64,000 nt of DNA, taken from the IMG/VR virus record IMGVR_UViG_3300009183_000069, positions 1 to 64,000 of that record; one strand, written 5' to 3'. The DNA comes from a virus. The first letter of the stretch is position 1. Every line of letters begins with the position of its first letter. This document shows positions 18,122-24,396 of this stretch, in pieces. Under the pieces are notes generated by a model, which saw only the letters and a program-made list of their open reading frames with translations, was not told the origin of the DNA and searched no databases. The position numbers were made by a program, and so were the translations under genes.

Positions 18122-20419
18122 TTAAAATTTATAACCATTACCACTTAAACCTTTTACCGCACTCAGGGTTCGTTTAGTGTAATCTACATTTTCTTTCATT
18201 GCTTTTAGCATTTCTTCTGTCATCGTATTTAAGCGTTTCATCTCACTTGCAACATTATTTCCATTATCACCGCGAGTTTCAACGGTTTTTTCAGTAGTAG
18301 TTGCGGCAGTTTCAGACGGGCCAACTACTTTGCTTACCATAGCTGCAATACCTATCTTAATAATATCGCCAGCAGTTGGTGTAGCATCTTTAACTTTTTG
18401 TAAAGCGTTGGCTACTCTGTCTAATTTGTCTACATCTATGCTGGCAAGTTTGCTTGCACCATCTGCAAGTAGACTTAATCCAAGTCCTGCAGGCATTGCA
18501 AACAAGGCAAACGGACCAAACGTCATTAAACTAAGTCCTAATGCACCTATCCCTAACGAAACAGATAATAAATTTCCACCATTAATGTCTGCAATTTTTC
18601 CTAATCCTTCAGCAAGTGTCGGTAATGCTTTGCCCATTAGCCAAGATGCAGCGGCAAAAGCAGCTCCAAGCATTACTATTACTGCCGAAAGTACTGCTCC
18701 ACCTTTTAATGCTCCTAGGCCAAACGATCCTAATCCTGTGGAAATTCCTGTTAATGTTCCTCCAATACCACCGCCTTCTTTTCCAAGAGCATCTAGTGGA
18801 CCACTGTTTTTATTCCTGCCTAACACACCGCCAACAGCATCCATTACACCGCCAGTGGCTTTTTTAGCTTGTTCTAATGCAAAAGTTTTTGCTTCCCACG
18901 TCCATGCTGCTGCTTTATAAACAGCATATCCTGCTAGTAAATTAGATACCAATCCAAGAGAGTCTATTATTTTTGCAAACCCTTTGGTCAGCAACCCAAT
19001 AAATCCAAACAAGTAAGTCACTGCTGTAATAAGAGGACTAAATGCATTCCATAACGCCGCTCCAAGATCTTTCAGGCCTGACATAGCTTTTTCCATTTGT
19101 TGGGCCTGTGTGTTTTCTAATTTTTGCCTTTCCATGGCTTTTCTACGATCTTCGTCAGTTTGTTGAGCAAACTTATTAGCACTAGTTTGACCAATTTGTA
19201 TCATTTTTCCTAATTCCCCACCGCTGGCTATTAATGCTGCTTTTTGTGCATCATTAAATTTACCCATGTCTTGTTGGATACCATTAGCTGCTTGGAAAAG
19301 ATTTTCATTCATATCTGCAGTTGTCTTGGTACTATCAGTGACATTTATAGCAGATTGTGTAATTGCCTGACTTGCATTGCCCATGGTAGTTTGGAATATC
19401 TGTGCTTCCTTGCTCATTGCCGGGATACCTAATATCCTTGCTTGGAAAGAATCTACTGCACCCTTGCCACCTGTTGCTAAAGCATTAGCCATTCCTAGTA
19501 ATGCTTTCTTTCTTTCATCCTCACTCATTCCTTGCAATTTAGCCTGGAACATGGCATTTGCTGATGCTTCTTTTAATGCTTTTTGTTGTTCTTCCCTTGA
19601 TTCACCTGTGATCCGGGCTAAGCCATCGAGCTGTTCCATATATTCGGCCGATGCTTCTGTAATTTTATTTGTATTTTGTAATTCTTTTTGTGTTCTTCCA
19701 CCAGACATAGTAAGGTATGATGCTAGCCCTTCATTTACTTGTTCTGTAGTATAACCTAAGTCCATCAAATGAGCTCCAGCATTACTTTTTATTAAACTGC
19801 TACTCAATGCTACAAAGTTTTTAGAACCTTGATCTGCTGTTCCGCCTAGCATAGATAAGAGTTGACTATTTTTTCTTACAACATTTTGAAATTGATCTAA
19901 AGTGAGATATGTTGAAAGTGCGCCTTGACGCAGATCGTTTAAACTTCCACCAAACCCAACTCCTACATCAGTTAATTTCTGATAACCATCAAAATTCTGT
20001 TGTTGTATGTTTGCTAGTTTTTCAAACCCTGCTGCTAGTGTACTAATAATAGGGCCAGCATTTCTAAATGCGCTGAATACATCGCTTACTTGAGCAGTAC
20101 CGTCCACTAACTTAGTCATGGACTCATTTAACTGTGCTATTATATATGAATTTCTATTATGGCGCTCGTACTCTTTTTGTATTGCTTGAGTATTTTGAAC
20201 AGTAGCTACTGTTTCTTGTTTCTGAGCTTCTGTACCTGCTAAGATTTCTTCTTCGAAATTTTTTAATTCAATATCTGGAAATGTTTTTTTAGCTATATCG
20301 AGAAGATTTTTAGAATCTATTTGGGCAATCTTAAGCAAGGCCGCGAGAGTAGACTCGGTGGCCGCATTATTAAGACTTACATTATCAGCGCCTATTGATC
20401 CAGTTACATTTCCTGCCAT
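18122..20419 (-). CDS. Tail tape measure protein
   Basis: This 765-residue protein (MAGNVTGSIGADNVSLNNAA) has a long helical N-terminal half rich in Gln, Ala and Lys. Its C-terminal part has several hydrophobic segments (LITAVTYLFGFIGLLTKGFA near 455-475; VLSAVIVMLGAAFAAASWLM near 570-590; FGPFALFAMPAGLGLSLLAD near 630-650) and a charged helical tail (VASEMKRLNTMTEEMLKAMK). This is the usual plan of tape measures such as T4 gp29 (590 residues). At roughly 0.15 nm per residue the tail would be about 115 nm (inference). The tail assembly chaperone gene with a frameshift lies next to it but on the opposite strand, which supports the call. An internal virion protein is the main alternative. Confidence 0.75.
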   Translation of the reverse strand: MAGNVTGSIGADNVSLNNAATESTLAALLKIAQIDSKNLLDIAKKTFPDIELKNFEEEILAGTEAQKQETVATVQNTQAIQKEYERHNRNSYIIAQLNESMTKLVDGTAQVSDVFSAFRNAGPIISTLAAGFEKLANIQQQNFDGYQKLTDVGVGFGGSLNDLRQGALSTYLTLDQFQNVVRKNSQLLSMLGGTADQGSKNFVALSSSLIKSNAGAHLMDLGYTTEQVNEGLASYLTMSGGRTQKELQNTNKITEASAEYMEQLDGLARITGESREEQQKALKEASANAMFQAKLQGMSEDERKKALLGMANALATGGKGAVDSFQARILGIPAMSKEAQIFQTTMGNASQAITQSAINVTDSTKTTADMNENLFQAANGIQQDMGKFNDAQKAALIASGGELGKMIQIGQTSANKFAQQTDEDRRKAMERQKLENTQAQQMEKAMSGLKDLGAALWNAFSPLITAVTYLFGFIGLLTKGFAKIIDSLGLVSNLLAGYAVYKAAAWTWEAKTFALEQAKKATGGVMDAVGGVLGRNKNSGPLDALGKEGGGIGGTLTGISTGLGSFGLGALKGGAVLSAVIVMLGAAFAAASWLMGKALPTLAEGLGKIADINGGNLLSVSLGIGALGLSLMTFGPFALFAMPAGLGLSLLADGASKLASIDVDKLDRVANALQKVKDATPTAGDIIKIGIAAMVSKVVGPSETAATTTEKTVETRGDNGNNVASEMKRLNTMTEEMLKAMKENVDYTKRTLSAVKGLSGNGYKF

Positions 20420-20443
20420 TGTTTTTCACTCGTTCTGTGCGTA

Positions 20444-20451
20444 TATAAATA
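20444..20451 (+). promoter_or_regulatory. T4-type late promoter TATAAATA (chaperone)
   Basis: An exact TATAAATA on the plus strand, 54 bases before the chaperone ATG. It sits in a short inverted repeat GTATAT-AAATA-ATATAC. It lies left of the opposing candidate at 20486-20493, so the two start sites face each other. Confidence 0.65.
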
Positions 20452-20485
20452 ATATACAACAACGAGTTTCGCTGTTATATCAAGT

Positions 20486-20493
20486 TATTTATC
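20486..20493 (-). promoter_or_regulatory. Possible late promoter GATAAATA (tape measure/portal operon)
   Basis: GATAAATA on the minus strand is one mismatch from the late consensus. It is 66 bases upstream of the tape measure start. Transcripts from here and from 20444 would overlap by a few tens of bases at their 5' ends. Confidence 0.4.
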
Positions 20494-20505
20494 GGAGAAA
20501 AATAT

Positions 20506-21372
20506 ATGGAATCAACTACCAGCCCACAATTAAATCCATTGTCCATGTTTATGCGCCAACCAAAGATTTATATTCGTTTGCCCAGCAACGGAGAATATTG
20601 GCCTGAAAAAAGTTTTGTGCCCAGCGAAACTGGAGAATATCCAGTTTTCTCAATGACCGCCCAAGACGAAATGTTGCTAAAAATTCCAGACGCATTAATG
20701 AGTGGGCAAGCTGTAGTTGATGTTATTCAGCATTGTATGCCTAACATTAAGAATGCGTGGGACACTCCAACTATTGATCTTGATGTAATATTGATTGCTA
20801 TTAGACTAGCTACCTACGGTGAAACTATGAGAACTCCTATTAAGATAGGAGAAATTGAAATGGAATATGTAGTTGATCTAAGAACCGTTATGGATTCATT
20901 GCAAAGTAGAATACAGTGGGTTCCTTATATTCCTGTCAGTGACGAACTTACATTATTTGTAAGACCTGTTAATTATAAACAATTATCTCAAGCTGCTCTA
21001 CAAGCATTTGAAACTCAAAAAATAATTCAAATGTCTAATAATGACAACATGAGTGAAGAAGATAAGATTAAACTCTTTAAAGAAAGTTTTTCAAAATTAA
21101 CAGAACTTACCATTGGTACAATAAGCGCCAGCATTTATCAAATTGACTCCTCAAATGGTTCAACTGATAATCCAGCGTTTATCAAAGAGTTCATTGACAA
21201 TGTTGATAGAGTAATATTTGATAAAATCCAGAAACATTTAGAAACATTAAAAGAGAATAACTCTGTTAAACCTGTAGTTGTTCCTGTTTCAGAAGAAATG
21301 CGAGCAAATGGTATAACTAGTGATACTATTGAAATTCCATTAACGTTTGACGTATCAAATTTTTTCGTCTAA
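20506..21372 (+). CDS. gp26-like tail assembly chaperone (zero-frame product)
   Basis: A 288-residue protein (MESTTSPQLNPLSMFMRQPK) with ribosome site GGAG before the ATG. The core TAQDEMLLKIPDALMSGQAV, VDVIQHCMPNIKNAW and DLDVILIAIRLATYGE matches the pattern of the T4 gp26-type family, annotated as baseplate hub subunits. In many other tailed phages the analogous genes upstream of the tape measure encode chaperones made as two forms by frameshifting. The last sense codons are AAT TTT TTC GTC before TAA. They overlap two slippery heptamers, followed by a strong stem. The protein would coat the tape measure during tail-tube assembly (inference from genetic context). It is divergent from the tape measure gene. 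Confidence 0.8.
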   Translation: MESTTSPQLNPLSMFMRQPKIYIRLPSNGEYWPEKSFVPSETGEYPVFSMTAQDEMLLKIPDALMSGQAVVDVIQHCMPNIKNAWDTPTIDLDVILIAIRLATYGETMRTPIKIGEIEMEYVVDLRTVMDSLQSRIQWVPYIPVSDELTLFVRPVNYKQLSQAALQAFETQKIIQMSNNDNMSEEDKIKLFKESFSKLTELTIGTISASIYQIDSSNGSTDNPAFIKEFIDNVDRVIFDKIQKHLETLKENNSVKPVVVPVSEEMRANGITSDTIEIPLTFDVSNFFV

Positions 21373-21440
21373 GGCTTTTACATCTTGATCTTCCAGAGAT
21401 TGAAAAACTAGTCAAAGAATATGATGCAGATGTAAAAGCC
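21357..21440 (+). promoter_or_regulatory. Programmed -1 ribosomal frameshift signal
   Basis: Slippery heptamers A_AAT_TTT (21357-21363) and T_TTT_TTC (21360-21366) are both in the correct register for X_XXY_YYZ. The zero-frame TAA is at 21370-21372. A perfect 13-bp stem GGCTTTTACATCT / AGATGTAAAAGCC (21373-21385 with 21428-21440) begins 6-9 bases after the heptamers. Slippage leads into the open -1 frame ending at 21596. Confidence 0.85.
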
Positions 21441-21596
21441 ATAAAAGAAGAAATAATGAAGCTATGTTGGTTTATGCGTGGCAGTCTAAGTTATACAGAA
21501 GCACACATGCTCACTGGTGATGAACGTATGTATATTGCTAATCTAATATCTAGTAATTTAGAAACAACTAAGACCAGCGGTATGCCGTTCTTTTAA
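21360..21596 (+). CDS. gp51-like C-terminal extension in the -1 frame
   Basis: The -1 frame is open from before the zero-frame stop to TAA at 21594-21596. After the slip it reads FRLRLLHLDLPEIEKLVKEY, then IKEEIMKLCWFMRGSLSYTE and NLETTKTSGMPFF, adding about 77 residues for a fusion of about 363 residues. The segment has no ATG near its start and no ribosome site, so translation by frameshift from the upstream gene is the simplest explanation. The helix plus WFMRG...LS motif and small size fit T4 gene 51-type proteins, which follow gene 26 in T4. The fusion would be the minor, tape-measure-binding chaperone form. Its stop overlaps the stop of the convergent gene by 4 bases. Confidence 0.8.
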   Translation, partial: FFRLRLLHLDLPEIEKLVKEYDADVKAIKEEIMKLCWFMRGSLSYTEAHMLTGDERMYIANLISSNLETTKTSGMPFF

Positions 21597-22159
21597 AGTG
21601 CTCTGTCTAAAAACTTACTATGAAATGATTCCATGGTGTGTCCAGCTAAACCTGCAGTTCTTGCCATTGCTCTAATCTGTTGTTGAACCGCAACTGATCC
21701 AGTTTCACTTCCATGATCGTCATTTGCCTTATCCCATACACTCTTTAATCCGTCTACAATTTCGTCTGATCGCATAGCAGGTGTTGCTGATGTAGCGGGT
21801 GTTCCTGCTGTAGGAGAAGATGGAGTAGGTGCTCCTGGACTTGCAGGTGCTGCCGGTGCTACATATGGAGTACCCGATCCACCTGTACTTGCAGGTGCAG
21901 CAGTTGGAGTAGTTACACCGGGACTAGGTGTAGAAGTTGTTCCTTGTGCAGGTTGTTTATATCCTCCTGCACGTTGTACATTCCTCTGAGCCACTTTAGC
22001 AACTCTGTCTCTTTTTTGACCATATACATTCTGCATGCCTTGTACTGCTCCTTGAACATTGCCAACTGCTCCACCTACAGCACCAGCAGCTTTACCTAGG
22101 AATTGTCCAACACCTTCATCAGTATGTTGTGTTTCTGAGAGTAATTCATTTATACGCAT
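21593..22159 (-). CDS. Putative internal head protein with capsid-targeting N-terminus
   Basis: A 188-residue protein. The N-terminus MRINELLSE resembles the short amphipathic capsid-targeting peptides of T4 internal proteins, and ends in LSE, a plausible gp21 cleavage site. It is followed by an Ala/Gly helix (GQFLGKAAGAVGGAVGNVQG), a basic segment (KRDRVAKVAQRNVQRAGGYK), a long Pro/Ala/Thr/Ser linker near residues 75-135 and a compact C-terminal helix pair (IVDGLKSVWDKANDD; VQQQIRAMARTAGLAG). An exact TATAAATA lies 25 bases upstream, so it is expressed late. Packaging into the head, and possibly injection with DNA, is inferred from these features. Other low-complexity virion proteins would look similar. 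Confidence 0.55.
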   Translation of the reverse strand: MRINELLSETQHTDEGVGQFLGKAAGAVGGAVGNVQGAVQGMQNVYGQKRDRVAKVAQRNVQRAGGYKQPAQGTTSTPSPGVTTPTAAPASTGGSGTPYVAPAAPASPGAPTPSSPTAGTPATSATPAMRSDEIVDGLKSVWDKANDDHGSETGSVAVQQQIRAMARTAGLAGHTMESFHSKFLDRAL

Positions 22160-22183
22160 GAGATATATTTCCTTAACATGATT

Positions 22184-22191
22184 TATTTATA
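22184..22191 (-). promoter_or_regulatory. T4-type late promoter TATAAATA (internal protein)
   Basis: An exact TATAAATA on the minus strand, 24 bases before the ATG at 22159, giving a leader of about 19 bases with AAGGAAA as the ribosome site. Confidence 0.7.
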
Positions 22192-22196
22192 TTATA

Positions 22197-22216
22197 AAAT
22201 GAGCTAACGCTCATTT
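22197..22216 (-). terminator. Hairpin terminator for leftward transcripts
   Basis: An 8-bp perfect stem AAATGAGC/GCTCATTT with a 4-base loop, followed on the minus strand by a T-rich tail (TTTTAT). It would end leftward transcription from the early operon just before the late promoter at 22184. Confidence 0.6.
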
Positions 22217-22247
22217 GCTCTATCGCTAATCGCTCAGAGCATTTTTT
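22216..22247 (+). terminator. Hairpin terminator for rightward transcripts
   Basis: The stem TGCTCT/AGAGCA (22216-22221 with 22236-22241) is followed by six T residues. It would stop rightward transcripts that continue past the chaperone gene. Confidence 0.55.
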
Positions 22248-22299
22248 AGATAATTGATAATACGAAGTATTTAAATTCATGTAGATTGTTTTAGTCAGA

Positions 22300-22322
22300 C
22301 GGAACCGTTTTGCACGGTTCCG
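22300..22322. other. Strong GC-rich hairpin
   Basis: A perfect 9-bp stem CGGAACCGT/ACGGTTCCG with a 5-base loop. The following CTTTTG is too short for a confident terminator, so it may be a structural element of the surrounding non-coding stretch. Confidence 0.6.
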
Positions 22323-22652
22323 CTTTTGTCTTCATGTGAGTTGTCACAGCCGAGACATTGGAAATAGGTGTTTTTACCGTTATGCTAATGGGCTCTGATC
22401 TCTCCCAACCTACATCGACTCGCTTAAAAAGCGTCTTAAACCTCGTTCCTAGTGTTTAAGTTTTTATAGCACGGTTTTTCGTATGCTAACATTCATACTA
22501 TATCAATACGTCGAGCATTAGGGTTCGCGCTCTCAGACTCACTTCCAATTTTTCAGGATACTAGGATCTACCTAGGGGAGTGTCTCAATATGTCACGTGT
22601 CCGGTTATTCCCCGGTTTTTCCACAGCGGTATTACAAACTGGCCCGCCAACC
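22323..22652. other. Gene-free structured stretch, possible ncRNA
   Basis: No convincing coding frame. The base composition is visibly more GC-rich than the neighbours. Hairpins include CGCTT-AAA-AAGCG near 22420, CTTAAAC/GTTTAAG followed by TTTTT near 22433-22470, GTATG/CATAC near 22481-22498, CTAGG/CCTAG near 22561-22575 and CCGG/CCGG near 22601-22615. I do not recognise a tRNA, tmRNA, RNase P or intron core. The strand is undecided. A phage-encoded structured RNA or a decayed RNA-gene region are both possible. Confidence 0.4.
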
Positions 22653-22931
22653 TTAAGTGTTAGAGTTAAAGTACCATTTGGGTAACCATCTAATAAACTT
22701 ATTATTACATGTTACACAAATGAGTTTGCCTACATGGGGCCCGGTATCTATTTTAACCGGTTCCCATTGGTGGTCTTTGTGAATGCCTAAATCTACTTCT
22801 TTTTGTAGCCTATTATTTTGATGTTTTGCCTGTTCGTGCCAATGTTTGTCAAATCCTGTTGTTGGATTAGTCCAATATTTGGAGTTCATTGTGCTACCCC
22901 GTTCTGGTCTATTCCAATTAAGTTTTGTCAT
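22653..22931 (-). CDS. Small protein with CxxC zinc-ribbon-like motif
   Basis: A 92-residue protein (MTKLNWNRPERGSTMNSKYW). The C-terminal part GPHVGKLICVTCNNKFIRWL carries one CxxC pair, a preceding His and the 'KFIxWLP' tail. This small module recurs, alone or fused, in T4-like aquatic phages. With only one Cys pair, metal binding is uncertain; the two His residues near 58 and 66 could complete a site. It starts 4 bases after the GIY-YIG gene. A second Met at residue 15 is an alternative start with a GGGG upstream. Function unknown; nucleic-acid binding is a guess. Confidence 0.6.
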   Translation of the reverse strand: MTKLNWNRPERGSTMNSKYWTNPTTGFDKHWHEQAKHQNNRLQKEVDLGIHKDHQWEPVKIDTGPHVGKLICVTCNNKFIRWLPKWYFNSNT

Positions 22932-22935
22932 GATT

Positions 22936-23364
22936 TTAAATTTTGTTTATAATGTGTGAGCCATGGACACGGACTGAGATTTGTCCGTTATAATATTCAT
23001 TTGATTCTAATACTTTGCGGTCGAATTGTTCACGGGCCTCAATGTACGATGTTTCTGATTTGCTTTTACAATAATGTAATATTTCTCTTGTGAAGTTTTC
23101 TTTACCAAATAACTCAACGTCTTTGTTAAGTTCTAAGTTTGATCCATAATATGTTTGCCAGTCGGATTCAATCTTACCACGAATCTTCTTTTTCTTTTTT
23201 GTGCCGTTCTTTAACTTTACAGTCTTGTAGGTCGTTTTACTAAATTTTGCTAATTTTTTGCCTATGTAAAGACGTCCTGTAGTATTGCATGAGATAAGAT
23301 AAACAAATCCTACACAATCTTCAGGTAGTTCAGTAACTATAGACCCTTTATAATACCAAGTCAA
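22936..23364 (-). CDS. GIY-YIG family endonuclease
   Basis: A 142-residue protein. VGFVYLISCNTTGRLYIGKK (residues 18-37) is the GIY-YIG pair in VYL/YIG form. A basic loop (KLKNGTKKKKKIRGKIESDW) and DWQTYYGSNLEL follow, as in Seg-like and related nucleases. EAREQFDRKVL holds a candidate catalytic Glu. The protein is short and lacks a separate DNA-recognition domain, so it may be a non-homing nuclease conserved in T4-like aquatic phages rather than a mobile element. It lies in the minus-strand early operon directly after the methyltransferase gene, which stops one base before this start. Confidence 0.75.
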   Translation of the reverse strand: MTWYYKGSIVTELPEDCVGFVYLISCNTTGRLYIGKKLAKFSKTTYKTVKLKNGTKKKKKIRGKIESDWQTYYGSNLELNKDVELFGKENFTREILHYCKSKSETSYIEAREQFDRKVLESNEYYNGQISVRVHGSHIINKI

Positions 23365-23892
23365 TTATTTTTTAACTCCTACGAAATATAAATCGCAGAA
23401 TGCGTTGGAATATTCAAATCTATATTGTTTAAAAATTTCTTCAAAATTCCATTTGTCAGTAAAATCTTTAATTGATAAATTTTTATAATAATCAATGTCA
23501 CAGGTAAATGGGCTATCATTCGGTGTAGTGTTCCTAGTGCCGTGTTCTACACGACCAATACTTGCACTTGTAACTACAATCAACCCATTAGATGCAGTTA
23601 GATTTATCATATTTTCAAACGTTTCGGCCCATTTTGGATTATGTTCAAAACATTCTGTACTAATAGTAACTCCAAATTGCAGTTCTGATCGATAGTCTGG
23701 ACCAGAACATACCACATCCACGCCTGGACCATTTCCTAAGTCAATACCAATATAAGCACAATTTTTAAAAAAATCTCGAACAGTGCCGTTAATATTTAAA
23801 CTTCCTATTTCTAAAACACGTTGGCTAGCAAAGTAATTTGGAAATTGGGAAGCAACTCTCTGAATAAAGTCAACTTGTAATGGATGCGCCAT
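23365..23892 (-). CDS. Class I SAM-dependent methyltransferase
   Basis: A 175-residue protein with a Rossmann SAM-binding core: RVLEIGSLNINGTVRDFF (motif I) near residues 24-41, YIGIDLGNGPGVDVVCSG (motif II with acidic D near 51) and VTISTECFEHNP (motif IV region) near 75-86, then ASNGLIVVTSASIG. This resembles the Methyltransf_11-type small-molecule or sugar methyltransferases rather than DNA methyltransferases; no DPPY or PCQ motif is present. The substrate is unknown. It is in the same operon as the nuclease and histone-like genes. Confidence 0.8.
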   Translation of the reverse strand: MAHPLQVDFIQRVASQFPNYFASQRVLEIGSLNINGTVRDFFKNCAYIGIDLGNGPGVDVVCSGPDYRSELQFGVTISTECFEHNPKWAETFENMINLTASNGLIVVTSASIGRVEHGTRNTTPNDSPFTCDIDYYKNLSIKDFTDKWNFEEIFKQYRFEYSNAFCDLYFVGVKK

Positions 23893-23897
23893 TATTT

Positions 23898-24095
23898 TTA
23901 GCTTTTTGTTGCCTTAGCTTCCTTGCGAGCATTCTTCTCAGCGGTGATTTCATTGCGGCGGGCTTTAACGGCCTTGGCTAATTCGCCTAATGCTTTACGA
24001 GCACGGGTTCCAGCAGCAGCATTACCTGCTTCAAATTTTGCATCCTCTGCAAGAAATGCTTCCATTTGATCTTTAATTTGTTGTGTTGATGACAT
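23898..24095 (-). CDS. Histone H1/Hc1-like small basic protein
   Basis: I choose the ATG at 24095 (MSSTQQIKDQMEAF, 65 residues), because AAAGGAAAAAC precedes it; the longer in-frame start at 24122 has no clear ribosome site. The core FEAGNAAAGTRARKALGELA with a Lys/Arg/Ala tail (KNARKEAKATKS) matches the bacterial Hc1/histone-H1-like pattern 'NxAAGTRxRKALxxL'. It is likely a DNA-compacting or DNA-binding protein. Its 5' end overlaps the 3' end of the AT-hook gene upstream by 23 bases, and both share the xGxRxRKA core, suggesting a tandem duplication. Confidence 0.65.
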   Translation of the reverse strand: MSSTQQIKDQMEAFLAEDAKFEAGNAAAGTRARKALGELAKAVKARRNEITAEKNARKEAKATKS

Positions 24096-24396
24096 TTGTT
24101 TTTCCTTTAAGTGGTCTTCCACGTTTTTTTGGCAGAGCTTTTAAGCGAGCACGTTCTTTCTTATCTGCCATGTGCCCAGCCTTTACATTTCTTTTATTCT
24201 CTACAGATACAGCAAGAGATATCTTCTTCAGTGCCCTTTCTACCTTTATCAAACTTGTGATAGCTTTGCGAACTCTCGCCCCGCTTTCATAAGAAGGATA
24301 ATCTAGAAACACTTGATGATAGTTATGCAATTCTACAAAGTGCGAGATGAATTCTGAATGCAATTCCTTATATCTGTCTAATTTTTCAGTCAACAT
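24073..24396 (-). CDS. Basic DNA-binding protein with AT-hook and Hc1-like core
   Basis: A 107-residue protein. Residues of about 30-60 (DYPSYESGARVRKAITSLIK) align with the core of the next gene's product. The C-terminus has ALPKKRGRPLKGKTN, a canonical AT-hook (RGRP) that binds the minor groove of AT-rich DNA. It starts 11 bases inside the end of gene 46, so it is translationally coupled to it. A role in organising phage or host DNA during replication or recombination is inferred. Confidence 0.65.
   Translation of the reverse strand: MLTEKLDRYKELHSEFISHFVELHNYHQVFLDYPSYESGARVRKAITSLIKVERALKKISLAVSVENKRNVKAGHMADKKERARLKALPKKRGRPLKGKTNVINTTN

Noticed and set aside
22330-22410. tRNA-like stretch on the minus strand with a D-arm-like TTAGCATAACGGTAA and a TTTCCAA loop
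   Set aside because: The anticodon stem does not pair, there is no T-arm consensus and no acceptor stem partner, so it is not a functional tRNA.
22160-22652. tmRNA, RNase P RNA or group I/II intron in the gene-free stretch
   Set aside because: No tag-peptide frame, no conserved P4-type or P7-type core and no domain V could be found by eye.
22936-23364. Free-standing homing endonuclease interpretation of the GIY-YIG gene
   Set aside because: It lacks a DNA-recognition domain and sits in tight operon spacing, so homing is not supported by sequence alone; kept as a GIY-YIG nuclease only.
24096-24122. Longer start of the Hc1-like gene at 24122
   Set aside because: The AAAGGA ribosome site lies just before the ATG at 24095 and the extra residues lie wholly in the overlap with the upstream gene.
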